Below, one piece after another: positions 1 to 7,944 of a DNA stretch of 64,000 bases. Both the position numbers and the translations under genes were made by a program. The notes beneath the pieces were generated by a model. That model worked only from the letters and a program-made list of their open reading frames with translations. It was not told the DNA's origin and ran no database searches. Within the stretch, counting starts at the first letter, position 1; each line of letters starts with the position of its first letter. Origin of the DNA: Halospina sp040196175 (lineage in GTDB: Bacteria > Pseudomonadota > Gammaproteobacteria > Pseudomonadales > Oleiphilaceae); assembly GCF_040196175.1 (NCBI RefSeq), contig NZ_JBEFNF010000004.1, positions 180,883-244,882 of the forward strand. The letters are read 5' to 3'.

Positions 1-50
1 ACGGTTTCAGCGCCATGTGTATCGATCGCTTGTTCCACCTGCATCGTCAT
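1..50 (-). CDS. 5' end of a gene running off the left edge (partial)
   Basis: The reverse complement reads ATG at 50-48 and continues open to the window edge as MTMQVEQAIDTHGAET. A purine-rich stretch (GGGGAAGAG) lies immediately upstream of the ATG; a second ATG two codons in, at 44-42, is the better-spaced start. Only about 16 codons are visible, so no family can be named. It would be divergent from the gene at 310. It is called from the start codon, ribosome-binding site and open frame only. Confidence 0.4.
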   Translation of the reverse strand, partial: MTMQVEQAIDTHGAET

Positions 51-309
51 CTCTTCCCCTTTACGGCCTATTGCTAGAGTATCAGCGCCATCACCAAACA
101 CAAAAAGTCGCTGAGGAGTCAGAAGCTTGAGCGTCTCAGAACACACTCGTGCGAGGCTAGGGGTCAACCAATCGGGTGCACGAGCTCCCTATGGTGGTGC
201 AGCATTGCGGTTCCAGCAGGGGGCTTACCCTTTGTTAAACCCGTTGTGGGGCTCCCGGGGGCGGAACGATGATTGCATTGCTCTGTGAAATCATCACCGG
301 AGCAGTACC
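51..309. other. intergenic region between two divergent genes
   Basis: This stretch of about 260 bp lies between the partial leftward gene and the rightward gene at 310 and should hold both promoters. I see no RNA gene, repeat or convincing terminator. A C/G-rich stretch at 245-265 could form a weak hairpin, but it has no T-run. Confidence 0.4.
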
Positions 310-666
310 ATGGATAAAAGCTGGCTCATTGATCGCAAAGTGGTCTCGATCATTAAGGCAATGCGGGGGCATATCCGTTCGGAGTTCGGTGAATCGGTAT
401 CGTTAACCAACGATCAGCTGTTTGTTCAGCTCAAAGGTTACGCCGATGCCTCCCGAAGCCAGCAATTGAAGAGCCTGCTTGAGCAGCTTGAGACGATGAT
501 ACAGCCACCTGAACCCGAGCCGGCGCAAGAAACACCGCATAAGATCTATCGCGGTCGGGTTGTTGCAGAAACGGCACCGGCGGCTGATGATCGCGAATAC
601 GAGGGCGAGAAGGCACACCGCTTCAAAAGCGTTCGCATTTACAGAGGTCAGCGCGTTTCGCCTTGA
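310..666 (+). CDS. small hypothetical protein with repeated IYRG motif
   Basis: A soluble protein of 118 residues of unknown function. The first 65 residues look helical and amphipathic (IIKAMRGHIRSEFGESVSLT), followed by a Pro/Glu-rich linker. The C-terminal half carries two similar short basic motifs, KIYRGRVV near residue 78 and RIYRGQRV near residue 109. No signal peptide or membrane segment is present. The ATG start is preceded by CGGAGCAGTACC, an acceptable ribosome-binding site. The gene ends 71 bp before the methyltransferase start and could be co-transcribed with it. I recognise no family. Confidence 0.6.
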   Translation: MDKSWLIDRKVVSIIKAMRGHIRSEFGESVSLTNDQLFVQLKGYADASRSQQLKSLLEQLETMIQPPEPEPAQETPHKIYRGRVVAETAPAADDREYEGEKAHRFKSVRIYRGQRVSP

Positions 667-737
667 GCTGCTATTCAGAAGGGGCTAAGGTCAGAGCATC
701 AGTTATCTATCCCATGCCAACAAAAGGATACCGTGTG

Positions 738-1655
738 ATGACCTCAGGAAAAGCGCCAGTAGTCCTGCTCGACGGCGGCATGGGCCAGGAGCTTCGGCGG
801 CGTAGCAGCCAGCCCGCTTCGCCCCTGTGGTCGGCTCAGGTCATGCTTGATGAACCGAATCTGGTAGTGGACGCCCATCGCGACTTCATTGATGCCGGTG
901 CCCGCGTCATCACGCTCAACACCTACAGCGCAACGCCAACCCGTTTGGCTCGCGATGGCGAGCCAGGTCTGTTCGAGCCGCTGCACAGCGCCGCTTTCAA
1001 GGCAGCACGTAAAGCGTGCGACGAAAGCGGTCAGTCTGTGCGGATTGCTGGCTGCCTGCCGCCGTTGGTGGCGAGTTATCGCCCTGAGGTTGCCCACAAT
1101 GAGGCTGCCTGTCTCCGTGAGTATCGCCAGATGGTGGCGGAACAGAAAGCGGGTGGTGTGGATCTTTTTCTCTGCGAGACCATGTCCATTGCTCACGAGG
1201 CGCGCGCGGCCACAAGTGCGGCGGTGGAAAGCGGTTTGCCGGTGTGGACGGCGTTCACCGTGGATGACGGCGATGGTGAACGACTGCGCTCCGGTGAGTC
1301 ATTGGCGGAGGCGGCCCAGGGGGTGGTGGTAGCCGGCGCTGATGCAGTGCTGGTTAACTGCGCCGTGCCGGAAGCGCTGACCACTGCAATGGACGTGCTT
1401 GCTGAACTGGGCGTGCCTTTTGGCGGTTACGCCAACGCCTTCACCTCTGTGGCTGCTTTGGAGCCGGGTGGCACTGTTGATGTGCTGGAAGCCCGCAAAG
1501 ATCTGAACCCCGCAGCTTACGCCGACCACGTGCTTCAGTGGGTTGCCAAGGGCGCGACCATCATCGGCGGCTGCTGCGAAGTAGGCCCGGCTCATATTCA
1601 GGCTGTGGCGGAGCGCCTGACTGAAGCCGGCTACCCTCTGGCAGCCAGCAAATAG
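738..1655 (+). CDS. homocysteine S-methyltransferase family protein
   Basis: Transfers a methyl group to homocysteine to make methionine, using S-methylmethionine or a betaine-like donor. The fold opens with LLDGGMGQELRRR. The three zinc-binding cysteines of the family are present: Cys208 in VNCAVPEA and Cys279-Cys280 in IIGGCCEVGP. The length of 305 residues matches MmuM-type single-domain enzymes and not cobalamin-dependent MetH. A longer frame exists from a TTG at 663, but the ATG at 738 has AAGGA nine bases upstream and begins just before the conserved domain, so it is preferred. The donor cannot be deduced. The next gene follows after 40 bp and may share the transcript. Confidence 0.85.
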   Translation: MTSGKAPVVLLDGGMGQELRRRSSQPASPLWSAQVMLDEPNLVVDAHRDFIDAGARVITLNTYSATPTRLARDGEPGLFEPLHSAAFKAARKACDESGQSVRIAGCLPPLVASYRPEVAHNEAACLREYRQMVAEQKAGGVDLFLCETMSIAHEARAATSAAVESGLPVWTAFTVDDGDGERLRSGESLAEAAQGVVVAGADAVLVNCAVPEALTTAMDVLAELGVPFGGYANAFTSVAALEPGGTVDVLEARKDLNPAAYADHVLQWVAKGATIIGGCCEVGPAHIQAVAERLTEAGYPLAASK

Positions 1656-1695
1656 GACTGGATCAGCAGAATAAATTACTTTCAGAGGGGGACAG

Positions 1696-2907
1696 ATGAC
1701 GAATGCCCGTTACGGTGCCAAGTACTCTGATGGCTATGTTCAGCAGATCCTGGGGGCAGTCAAGAGCATTGCGATCGTGGGAGCCAGCGCTGAACCGAGC
1801 AAAGAAAGCAATCAGGTCATGCAGTTTCTGCTCGCTGCCGGATACGATGTGATACCGGTTAACCCGCGCCCGGATGTAACTGAAATCTGTGGGCTCAGGG
1901 TTCATCCTTCCCTGAAATCCATCGAACAGACCGTGGATATGGTGGAGGTGTTCCGGCCATCCGGTGAGCTGGTAGGTATTGCCCATGAAGCACAGGAAAT
2001 CGGAGCGAAAGTGCTCTGGGCGCAGCTTGAAATCCATGATGAGGAAGCCGAGCGCATTGCTGAACAGGCTGGTATGAAAGTGGTGATGGACCGGTGTCCC
2101 AAGATTGAACTGGCTGAGCCCATCCTTTTACGTGAAACAAACAGTGAGGGCATTCTGCGCCTGACCCTGAATGATACCGAGCGGCGCAATGCCCTTTCCA
2201 TGAACATGCTGAGCCTGCTGCGGACGGCTCTGGATGAGGCTGCAGAAGATGCTTCGGTGCGGGTCATTATTCTGGCTGCTAATGGACGAGCATTCAGTGC
2301 CGGTCACGACCTCAGGGAGATGACCCGGGCGCGGCAGGCACCGGATGGCGGCCGAGCCTTTTTCAAGGAAACGATGAGCGCTTGCTGTGGTGTTATGCAG
2401 GCAATCGTCAACAACCCCAAACCAGTGATCGCGGAGGTTGGTGGCGTTGCCACCGCTGCGGGCTGTCAGTTGGTTGCCAGCTGTGACCTGGCCTATGCCT
2501 CCCCTGGCGCCCGTTTTGCAACACCCGGTGTCACCATCGGCCTATTCTGTTCGACGCCGATGGTGGCCCTTTCCCGGAACGTTGGAAGCAAGGCGGCCAT
2601 GGAAATGCTCCTTACGGGGGAGATGATGGGTGCCGAGCGAGCTGCAGAAATTGGCCTGCTTAATCGAGCGGTGCCGGAAGAACAACTCAGTGACTATACC
2701 CACGGGATTGCACAGACGATTGCCGCTAAATCCAGCATGACCCTGAGAACGGGTAAGGAAGCGTTTTACAAGCAGCGTGAAATGCCGCTTGCTGAGGCGT
2801 ATGAATACGCCTCCAGCGTTATGGTCGACAATCTTCTCAAGCCTGACGCTGAAGAAGGCATCAACGCTTTTCTCGACAAGCGCACGCCTCAGTGGTCGGA
2901 TGAATGA
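1696..2907 (+). CDS. CoA-binding (YccU-type) domain fused to ECHDC3-like crotonase
   Basis: A two-domain protein of 403 residues. Residues 1-140 are a CoA-binding Rossmann domain (SIAIVGASAEPSKESNQVM, VIPVNPRP, ending MDRCPKIE) like stand-alone YccU/YneT. Residues 145-403 are a crotonase-fold domain very like ECHDC3, with the oxyanion-loop motif FSAGHDLREM, then AAGCQLVASCDLAYAS and FATPGVTIGLFCSTP. The two glutamates needed for enoyl-CoA hydration are Gln258 and Gly278 here, so ordinary hydratase activity is unlikely, as expected for this subfamily. The start follows GAGGGGGACAG. The frame is continuous, so this is a true fusion and not an annotation join. Function is unknown; a CoA-ester hydrolase, isomerase or scaffold role is inference. 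Confidence 0.85.
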   Translation: MTNARYGAKYSDGYVQQILGAVKSIAIVGASAEPSKESNQVMQFLLAAGYDVIPVNPRPDVTEICGLRVHPSLKSIEQTVDMVEVFRPSGELVGIAHEAQEIGAKVLWAQLEIHDEEAERIAEQAGMKVVMDRCPKIELAEPILLRETNSEGILRLTLNDTERRNALSMNMLSLLRTALDEAAEDASVRVIILAANGRAFSAGHDLREMTRARQAPDGGRAFFKETMSACCGVMQAIVNNPKPVIAEVGGVATAAGCQLVASCDLAYASPGARFATPGVTIGLFCSTPMVALSRNVGSKAAMEMLLTGEMMGAERAAEIGLLNRAVPEEQLSDYTHGIAQTIAAKSSMTLRTGKEAFYKQREMPLAEAYEYASSVMVDNLLKPDAEEGINAFLDKRTPQWSDE

Positions 2908-3048
2908 AACAGGTGGAAGAATGGGCTTGCAGGGCGCGGGTCGCATGGGTGATTGAGTGAGCGCGGAGGTTGGTGATACAGGGCGGGTCTGAGTTCGTAT
3001 ATCACGTTACATAAACCAAAATTGGCTCAGAAAGCCAAAAGGAACTGT

Positions 3049-3432
3049 ATGAGTGATTCAAACGAAGTGCTGCAATCGCCGCTTTTCAGGGCTCTTGCCA
3101 ACGTCACCTTTGATTCTGTGATGGTGACAGAGGCCTCAAGTGACCCCAAGGATTCCGTGGTTGTGTACGTTAACCAGGCGTTCACGGAACTGACCGGCTA
3201 TTCGGCTGATGATGTTCTGGGCAAGACCCCGGGGCTTTTGCAGGGGCCGGAAACCGACAAAGCCGTGACGGACCGATTGGCTGATGACCTGACCAACCAC
3301 CGCACCTTCCACGGCAGTACTATCAATTACCGTAAAGATGGCTCGCCGTTCACCATCGAGTGGAAAGTGACGCCTGTGCTGGACGGCACCGAGGTAACCC
3401 ATTACATCGCCGTACAGCGAGCCGCAGAGTAA
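3049..3432 (+). CDS. short LOV-like PAS protein lacking the photoactive cysteine
   Basis: A single PAS domain of 127 residues with almost nothing else, built like the short LOV photoreceptors of Pseudomonas: YVNQAFTELTGYSADDVLGK, then LLQGPETD, then NYRKDGSPFTIEW and HYIAVQR. In LOV proteins the loop reads GxNCRFLQ and the Cys forms the flavin adduct. Here it reads GKTPGLLQ, with Pro61 in the Cys position, so the classical photocycle should be impossible. Many flanking LOV-like residues (LQG, NYRKDG) remain. The ATG at 3049 follows AAAAGGAACTGT; an upstream in-frame TTG at 3022 is less likely. There is no effector domain, so a partner must act in trans if it signals. Confidence 0.8.
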   Translation: MSDSNEVLQSPLFRALANVTFDSVMVTEASSDPKDSVVVYVNQAFTELTGYSADDVLGKTPGLLQGPETDKAVTDRLADDLTNHRTFHGSTINYRKDGSPFTIEWKVTPVLDGTEVTHYIAVQRAAE

Positions 3433-3545
3433 TCGCGGCTGAGCCGGGGCAGGGTCTGGGAGGCCACTCCCACCGTCCCGGAGCCCATCCATCCACTCGT
3501 GAACTAGTCTGCCATGCCCGATGAGGGTTGTGTCAGAATAGGTTC

Positions 3546-3923
3546 ATGAAAGCGCGTCATTCCCCGCTGAAACCACTGCCCGAGCAGTATCACGCGCCCG
3601 CTCATGCCGCGTTATTGCTGGGCTGTGTTGGTGCATTATGGCTCTTCATGCTACAGGCGCGTGTGTTGTCGACCAGCCTTTTCAGCCCCGTTGAGGACCG
3701 GGTTCCCGAGTTTCTGGACTGGTACTACAGCCTCCGTGGTGAATACACCCGCCTGGGATGCTGGGCGCTGGAAGCACTGGGCTTTGAAGTGCGGGATGAT
3801 CTGGCGCAACGGCTGGAGGAACTCAACGGCACGCAGCGGGTCATGATCCGCAGAACTCTGACGCCATTGGATACCATCAAAAAGACCGCCACGGGACGTG
3901 GCGGCCAAACGGAGCGCGGATGA
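3546..3923 (+). CDS. small single-pass membrane protein, unknown
   Basis: A protein of 125 residues with one clear membrane segment near residues 23-42 (AALLLGCVGALWLFMLQARV) and a basic N-terminus, so a cytoplasmic N-terminus and a periplasmic tail of about 80 residues are likely. The tail (LDWYYSLRGEYTRLGCWALEAL, then DDLAQRLEELNG) is helical. No family is recognised. The frame extends back to 3528, but the ATG at 3546 is the better start. The last codons coincide with a minus-strand terminator hairpin at 3885-3904 serving the converging porin gene, so the C-terminal tail (KKTATGRGGQTERG) may have little function. Confidence 0.5.
   Translation: MKARHSPLKPLPEQYHAPAHAALLLGCVGALWLFMLQARVLSTSLFSPVEDRVPEFLDWYYSLRGEYTRLGCWALEALGFEVRDDLAQRLEELNGTQRVMIRRTLTPLDTIKKTATGRGGQTERG
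3879..3904 (-). terminator. Rho-independent terminator of the porin gene, inside the facing ORF
   Basis: On the minus strand an 8-bp stem CCGCCACG/CGTGGCGG with a three-base loop is followed by TCTTTTTG. It lies about 40 bp past the porin stop codon. It overlaps the 3' coding end of the converging membrane-protein gene. Confidence 0.75.
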
Positions 3924-3941
3924 AGCGTTTGGGCTCTTCGC

Positions 3942-5126
3942 TCAGAACCCGAGAGTAGCGGTGAACTGCAGCCGGTGCAGTTCGCCGCTGCTGCCGTTTT
4001 CCATTTCTTTATCACCCCAGATGACCTCGCCACCGAGATCCAGATTGGAGATCGGCGAATAGATGAGGTTGGCATGGGCGCTGCTCGCACTCTTCATTAC
4101 ATTGCCCATTTCATCATCGTTATCCGAGGAAACATGGGATACGGTGAAATTGGAGCGCCATTGAGATGTCCATACTTGGCGATATGATACGTAACCACCC
4201 ATTTGGTTAATGAGCTCTACGTCACCGTTACTATCGATATAACCCGGATCAAAAGCGCTAAGCGCGATGTAACGGCCCAGGTTGCCGCCGTTCAGCTGAG
4301 CCCTGATATCGCTGCCTTCGTCCCCGACCGGCATTTTGGCGGAAAGTGACACGCCGTACCCGTAGGCTTTTTCGCGGGAATCTTGGTTTGAGTCGAAATC
4401 ACCCTCGTAGGACACTTCGCGTCCCAGCACCGCGACACTCGCGTGACCGGAGTCCATGGGCACGTTATAACGAGCAACGAGATCCGGCATACTGCCGTTG
4501 TCGAAGTTCGTCGCATTGCCTGTATACAGGTCATCCTGCAGGTTTGACTGCGGATTCTCGATTGCGAAATCCCAGTTACCAGGGCTGTAACGGATCTGAG
4601 CCTGACGGTTAAAGATGGTGCCAACCGGGCCAACAAAGTCGAGGTTCTCTGGCAGTACACTCACATCATGGAAGGTGGACCAGGTCTGACCAATAGTGAA
4701 GTTCTGGAACGTCATGAAGGCGTGACGAAGGCGAGGATCATAACTGTTTGCGACGTTTTCATTGCCGCCTTGTCCTCGGAAATCCATTTCGATGTAAGTG
4801 CCGACTTCTCCGATGTCCGTATCTGTGGTCGTCTTGAAGAAGATCCGGCTCTGCTTAGCGTTTGTGTTGTAGTTTATGTTGCTGTTATCGCCACCTTCCC
4901 GGATTGCAAATGGAACCAGGAACTCTTGGGAAGCAGAAGAGTCCCCGTCTGTCATCCGTGTGAAATGCGAGTCCAGCTTGATGAAACCGCCCACATCAAG
5001 ATTGGTATCCGCCAACGGCGAGTTTTCCAGCGCTGAAATCCGCTCCTCCAGGCTCTGGGCCTGAACGCCGCTGCTGGCGGCGCCGATGGCGATCGCGAGG
5101 GCAGTCACTGAGAGTTTTTTGTTCAT
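3942..5126 (-). CDS. DcaP-family trimeric outer-membrane porin
   Basis: A protein of 394 residues with a Sec signal peptide (MNKKLSVTALAIAIGAASSG, cleavage after VQAQ), a short heptad-like segment SLEERISALENS, then a beta-barrel ending in the outer-membrane signature LHRLQFTATLGF with a terminal Phe. GGFIKLDSHFTRMTDGDSS, the Gly/Asn-rich strands and TWSTFHDVSVLPENLDFVGP are typical of the DcaP family, which forms trimeric channels for dicarboxylates and other small anions. The frame stays open for 51 codons upstream, but the ATG at 5126 follows GAGGAGAAATGAC and begins exactly at the signal peptide. The gene has its own terminator (3879-3904). The substrate cannot be read from sequence. Confidence 0.85.
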   Translation of the reverse strand: MNKKLSVTALAIAIGAASSGVQAQSLEERISALENSPLADTNLDVGGFIKLDSHFTRMTDGDSSASQEFLVPFAIREGGDNSNINYNTNAKQSRIFFKTTTDTDIGEVGTYIEMDFRGQGGNENVANSYDPRLRHAFMTFQNFTIGQTWSTFHDVSVLPENLDFVGPVGTIFNRQAQIRYSPGNWDFAIENPQSNLQDDLYTGNATNFDNGSMPDLVARYNVPMDSGHASVAVLGREVSYEGDFDSNQDSREKAYGYGVSLSAKMPVGDEGSDIRAQLNGGNLGRYIALSAFDPGYIDSNGDVELINQMGGYVSYRQVWTSQWRSNFTVSHVSSDNDDEMGNVMKSASSAHANLIYSPISNLDLGGEVIWGDKEMENGSSGELHRLQFTATLGF

Positions 5127-5311
5127 TGTCATTTCTCCTCTATGCACAGCTTGAGCAAGGCTCGTTCCGGAACGACTACTGCCTTCCGTTACAGGTGAGC
5201 GTGCGTGGCGTAGGGAAGCGCCGCAATTAGACGTTGGTCGAACGCAGTTGATCTGTAGTTTGCTACTCGACGTAATCATCCCACACAGCCGTATTCAAGC
5301 AGGAACAATCC

Positions 5312-5983
5312 ATGATCACACTGCATCACCTCAATAATTCGAGGTCCCAGCGCATTCTCTGGATGTTGGAGGAGCTGGGTATGGAATACCGTATCCAGCA
5401 TCACCAACGGGATCCGAAAACCAGCCTGGCGCCGGAAAGCCTCAAGCAGGTTCACTCCCTGGGTAAATCGCCTGTCATCGAAGATGAGGGGCTGGTGGTT
5501 GCCGAATCCGGGGCCATTGTGGATTACCTGGCGCGTAAGGATCCGGAGCGGCGGTTGCTGATCGAGGAGGGCGACGAAGGCTTTCTGGACTGGACCTTCT
5601 GGATGCACTACTCAGAAGGCTCCCTTATGCCGCCGCTGGTCATGCGGTTGGTGTTTGAGAAGGTTCGCACAGGACCCATGCCCTTCTTCGCGCGCCCTGT
5701 GGCCAAAGGCATTGTCGACAAGACGCACAAAATGTTTCTGGGCCCGCTGATCACCTCGCATCTGGATTTTGTGGAGGATCATCTGGCACGCCATGACTGG
5801 TTGGTGAGCGAGCGCCTCACAGCAGCGGACATCCAGATGAGCTTTCCGCTGGAGGCGGTGGTTGCAGCCGGGCTGGCCAGCCCCCGTTATCCCAACATCG
5901 CCCGCTATGTGCAGCACTACCAGCAGCGGCCGGCCTATCGTCGGGCTCTGGACGTCGGTGGCGAGTATGCCTACGCCTCGTGA
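5312..5983 (+). CDS. glutathione S-transferase family protein
   Basis: A cytosolic protein of 223 residues. The N-terminal thioredoxin-fold domain (1-80) carries LHHLNNSRSQRILWMLEELG, with a candidate catalytic Ser in NNSRS, the cis-Pro motif GKSPVI and the glutathione-binding AESGAIVDYLA. The C-terminal helical domain holds LTAADIQMSFPLEA. The overall form resembles fungal/bacterial GTT1-like enzymes. It probably conjugates glutathione to electrophiles or reduces small molecules; the substrate is unknown. The start is the ATG at 5312, since in-frame sequence upstream is short. It is divergent from the porin gene, and its stop overlaps the 3' end of nudE by 13 bp on the other strand. Confidence 0.85.
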   Translation: MITLHHLNNSRSQRILWMLEELGMEYRIQHHQRDPKTSLAPESLKQVHSLGKSPVIEDEGLVVAESGAIVDYLARKDPERRLLIEEGDEGFLDWTFWMHYSEGSLMPPLVMRLVFEKVRTGPMPFFARPVAKGIVDKTHKMFLGPLITSHLDFVEDHLARHDWLVSERLTAADIQMSFPLEAVVAAGLASPRYPNIARYVQHYQQRPAYRRALDVGGEYAYAS

Positions 5984-6534
5984 ACCGGCTGCCCGCCCTG
6001 TTTCAGGTCTCTGGCCATGTACAGGGCGGCAATCACCCGGGCCTCGTTCATGTCCCCTCGCGCTACCAGCTCATCCAGCCGGGAGAGCTTCCAGGTGAAA
6101 ACCTCCAGTGGCTCGGGTTCATCACCAGGAAGGTGTGACTCGGTCAGCCCCTCGGCGAGGATCACCCGGATGTGGTGGCCCATGTAACCCGGCGACAGGG
6201 TCATATCCTTGAGCCAGGCAAGCTCGTCAGCCCGGTACCCAGCTTCCTCCTGCAGTTCCCGGTTGGCGGTCTCACGCCAATCCTCGCGGTGTTCACAGCC
6301 ACCCTTGGGCAGAGTGATGTGGTATTCCTCAGTGCCTGCGCCGTACTCAATAATCAGCACCACGGTGTCATCATCCAGCAGCGGCACGCACATGATACCC
6401 GCGATCGGCGGCGTGCGCAGGCGCTCAAACTGGCACTCGGTGCCGTTGGTAAAACGCAGATGGACTTCCTCGATGCCGAACAGACGGCTGCGCGCCACCA
6501 GCTGGGTGTCCAGTATTTCGGGCTTGTTTTCCAT
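5971..6534 (-). CDS. nudE: ADP compounds hydrolase NudE
   Basis: A Nudix hydrolase of 187 residues that cleaves ADP-ribose, NADH and Ap3A-type compounds. The complete Nudix box GX5EX7REUXEEXGU is present as GGCEHRED...RELQEEAGY. The N-terminal pattern (ARSRLFGIEEVHLRF, then ITLPKG) and the downstream LSPGYMGHHIRVILAE are characteristic of NudE. It converges on the GST gene with a 13-bp overlap. The start is the ATG at 6534. It is read as a housekeeping nucleotide-pool gene. Confidence 0.88.
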   Translation of the reverse strand: MENKPEILDTQLVARSRLFGIEEVHLRFTNGTECQFERLRTPPIAGIMCVPLLDDDTVVLIIEYGAGTEEYHITLPKGGCEHREDWRETANRELQEEAGYRADELAWLKDMTLSPGYMGHHIRVILAEGLTESHLPGDEPEPLEVFTWKLSRLDELVARGDMNEARVIAALYMARDLKQGGQPVHEA

Positions 6535-6604
6535 GGTCTCCGGGCCTGTTCTGTGAGACGGTAAGGCTTACAGTTTGGCTGGAATGACAGCGGGGCGCAA
6601 AACA

Positions 6605-7288
6605 ATGGCCGCCACCCCCAACATACCCCAATGGCACCTGTTCAACGACCGTAATGCCCAGGCGCAGGTGCTTGCGGCGCATGTAGCCAGTGCTCTGCAG
6701 CGCGATTTGGCGCAGAAGGCATCAGCCACTCTGCTGGTCTCCGGTGGCCGATCGCCGGCCCGATTCTTTGAGCGCCTGGCCCGTTTTGACCTGGACTGGG
6801 AGCGGGTATGGATCATGCCCGTGGACGAAAGAGCCAGCGCGGTGCAACCGGACTCCCGGAATGAATGGCTGATCCGCCATCATCTGCTGACAGATCATGC
6901 CTGCTGCTCTCAGCTCGTACCATTGGATCGCCCCCTTGATGCGCCGGCCCTGAAAGCACGCGTCTCCTGGCCACCCACGCTAGCGGTATTGGGGATGGGG
7001 GAGGACGGACATGCTGCCTCATGGTTCCCCGGCGACCCTGCCTCGATGTTGGCACTGCAGGACGATGCTGCTCCGGCCGTTGTGGCTACGCATGCCAGTT
7101 CCGGACCGGTGGAGCGCCTGACCCTGAACTGGGCAGCGGTGGCTGAAGCCGGGCAGCGGGCGCTGCTGATCACGGGTGATGCCAAGCGTACGTTACTGGA
7201 ACGGACTGAGGCGGACGGCGCGGATTGGCATCAATACCCCGTGGCCCGCCTGTTTTCAGCCCCTCTTACTGTGTTCTGGAGCCCCTGA
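6605..7288 (+). CDS. pgl: 6-phosphogluconolactonase
   Basis: Hydrolyses 6-phosphogluconolactone to 6-phosphogluconate. Family motifs are LLVSGGRSP (near residue 47), WIMPVDERA, SRNEWLIRHHLL and GMGEDGHAASWFPG, with ALLITGDAK near the end. The frame opens at a TTG at 6575 and has ATGs at 6584 and 6605; I take 6605 because a GGGGC tract lies about nine bases upstream, but 6584 is possible. The stop is only 2 bp before the eda start, so the two form a tight operon feeding 6-phosphogluconate toward the Entner-Doudoroff route. Zwf and Edd are not in the window. Confidence 0.88.
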   Translation: MAATPNIPQWHLFNDRNAQAQVLAAHVASALQRDLAQKASATLLVSGGRSPARFFERLARFDLDWERVWIMPVDERASAVQPDSRNEWLIRHHLLTDHACCSQLVPLDRPLDAPALKARVSWPPTLAVLGMGEDGHAASWFPGDPASMLALQDDAAPAVVATHASSGPVERLTLNWAAVAEAGQRALLITGDAKRTLLERTEADGADWHQYPVARLFSAPLTVFWSP

Positions 7289-7290
7289 CT

Positions 7291-7944
7291 ATGCACAGCG
7301 ACTGCGGCAATCACCATCAGCGCGATCTGGAGCACTGGCTGCGCCGAGCCAGAGTGGTGCCGATCCTAACTCTGGATGAAGAGACGGACGCCGAGCCAGT
7401 GGCTGATGCCCTGGTCAGCGGTGGCGTACGGTGTCTTGAGGTAACGCTGCGGACTACTTCGGGGCTGGCGGCCCTTCGGCGTCTGCGCCGCCGGTTCCCG
7501 GAACTGGTTCTGGCTGCAGGCACGGTGCGTTCCATTGAGGATTACCATGGCGCCATTGATGCGGGTGCAGACTTTGCCGTTTCCCCGGGATCCTCCCCTT
7601 CCCTGCTGCAGTACGGCGTTACGGCCAGCATCCCGCTGCTTCCGGGCATCGCCACACCTACAGAGCTGCTGAACGGGTTTGACCTGGGCTACCGCGGGTT
7701 CAAGTTTTTCCCTGCCGTTGCCAGTGGTGGCCTTGCCATGGCGCGCTCGCTACTCGGCCCCTTTGCCGAGGCCTGGCTGGTACCTACCGGAGGCATTAAA
7801 GGCGAAGACGCGGCTGTCTGGTTGAAGGAGCCGAACGTGGCGGCGATAGGCGGCACCTGGCTGGTGCCGGAAGATCGGATTGCGGCCCGGGACTGGCCCG
7901 GGCTCGAAAAGCTTGCAGCGGAAACACTCAGATCTCTGGAGTGA
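7291..7944 (+). CDS. eda: KDPG/KHG aldolase (Entner-Doudoroff aldolase)
   Basis: Cleaves 2-keto-3-deoxy-6-phosphogluconate to pyruvate and glyceraldehyde 3-phosphate. At 217 residues it is the usual length. The catalytic Glu lies in LEVTLRT and the Schiff-base Lys in GYRGFKFFPA; AAGTVRS, FAVSPGSSP and PTGGI are further family motifs. The ATG at 7291 is preferred over the in-frame start at 7225 because it follows the pgl stop by 2 bp, implying translational coupling. It ends 1 bp before the stop of the converging glyoxalase-family gene. Confidence 0.92.
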   Translation: MHSDCGNHHQRDLEHWLRRARVVPILTLDEETDAEPVADALVSGGVRCLEVTLRTTSGLAALRRLRRRFPELVLAAGTVRSIEDYHGAIDAGADFAVSPGSSPSLLQYGVTASIPLLPGIATPTELLNGFDLGYRGFKFFPAVASGGLAMARSLLGPFAEAWLVPTGGIKGEDAAVWLKEPNVAAIGGTWLVPEDRIAARDWPGLEKLAAETLRSLE

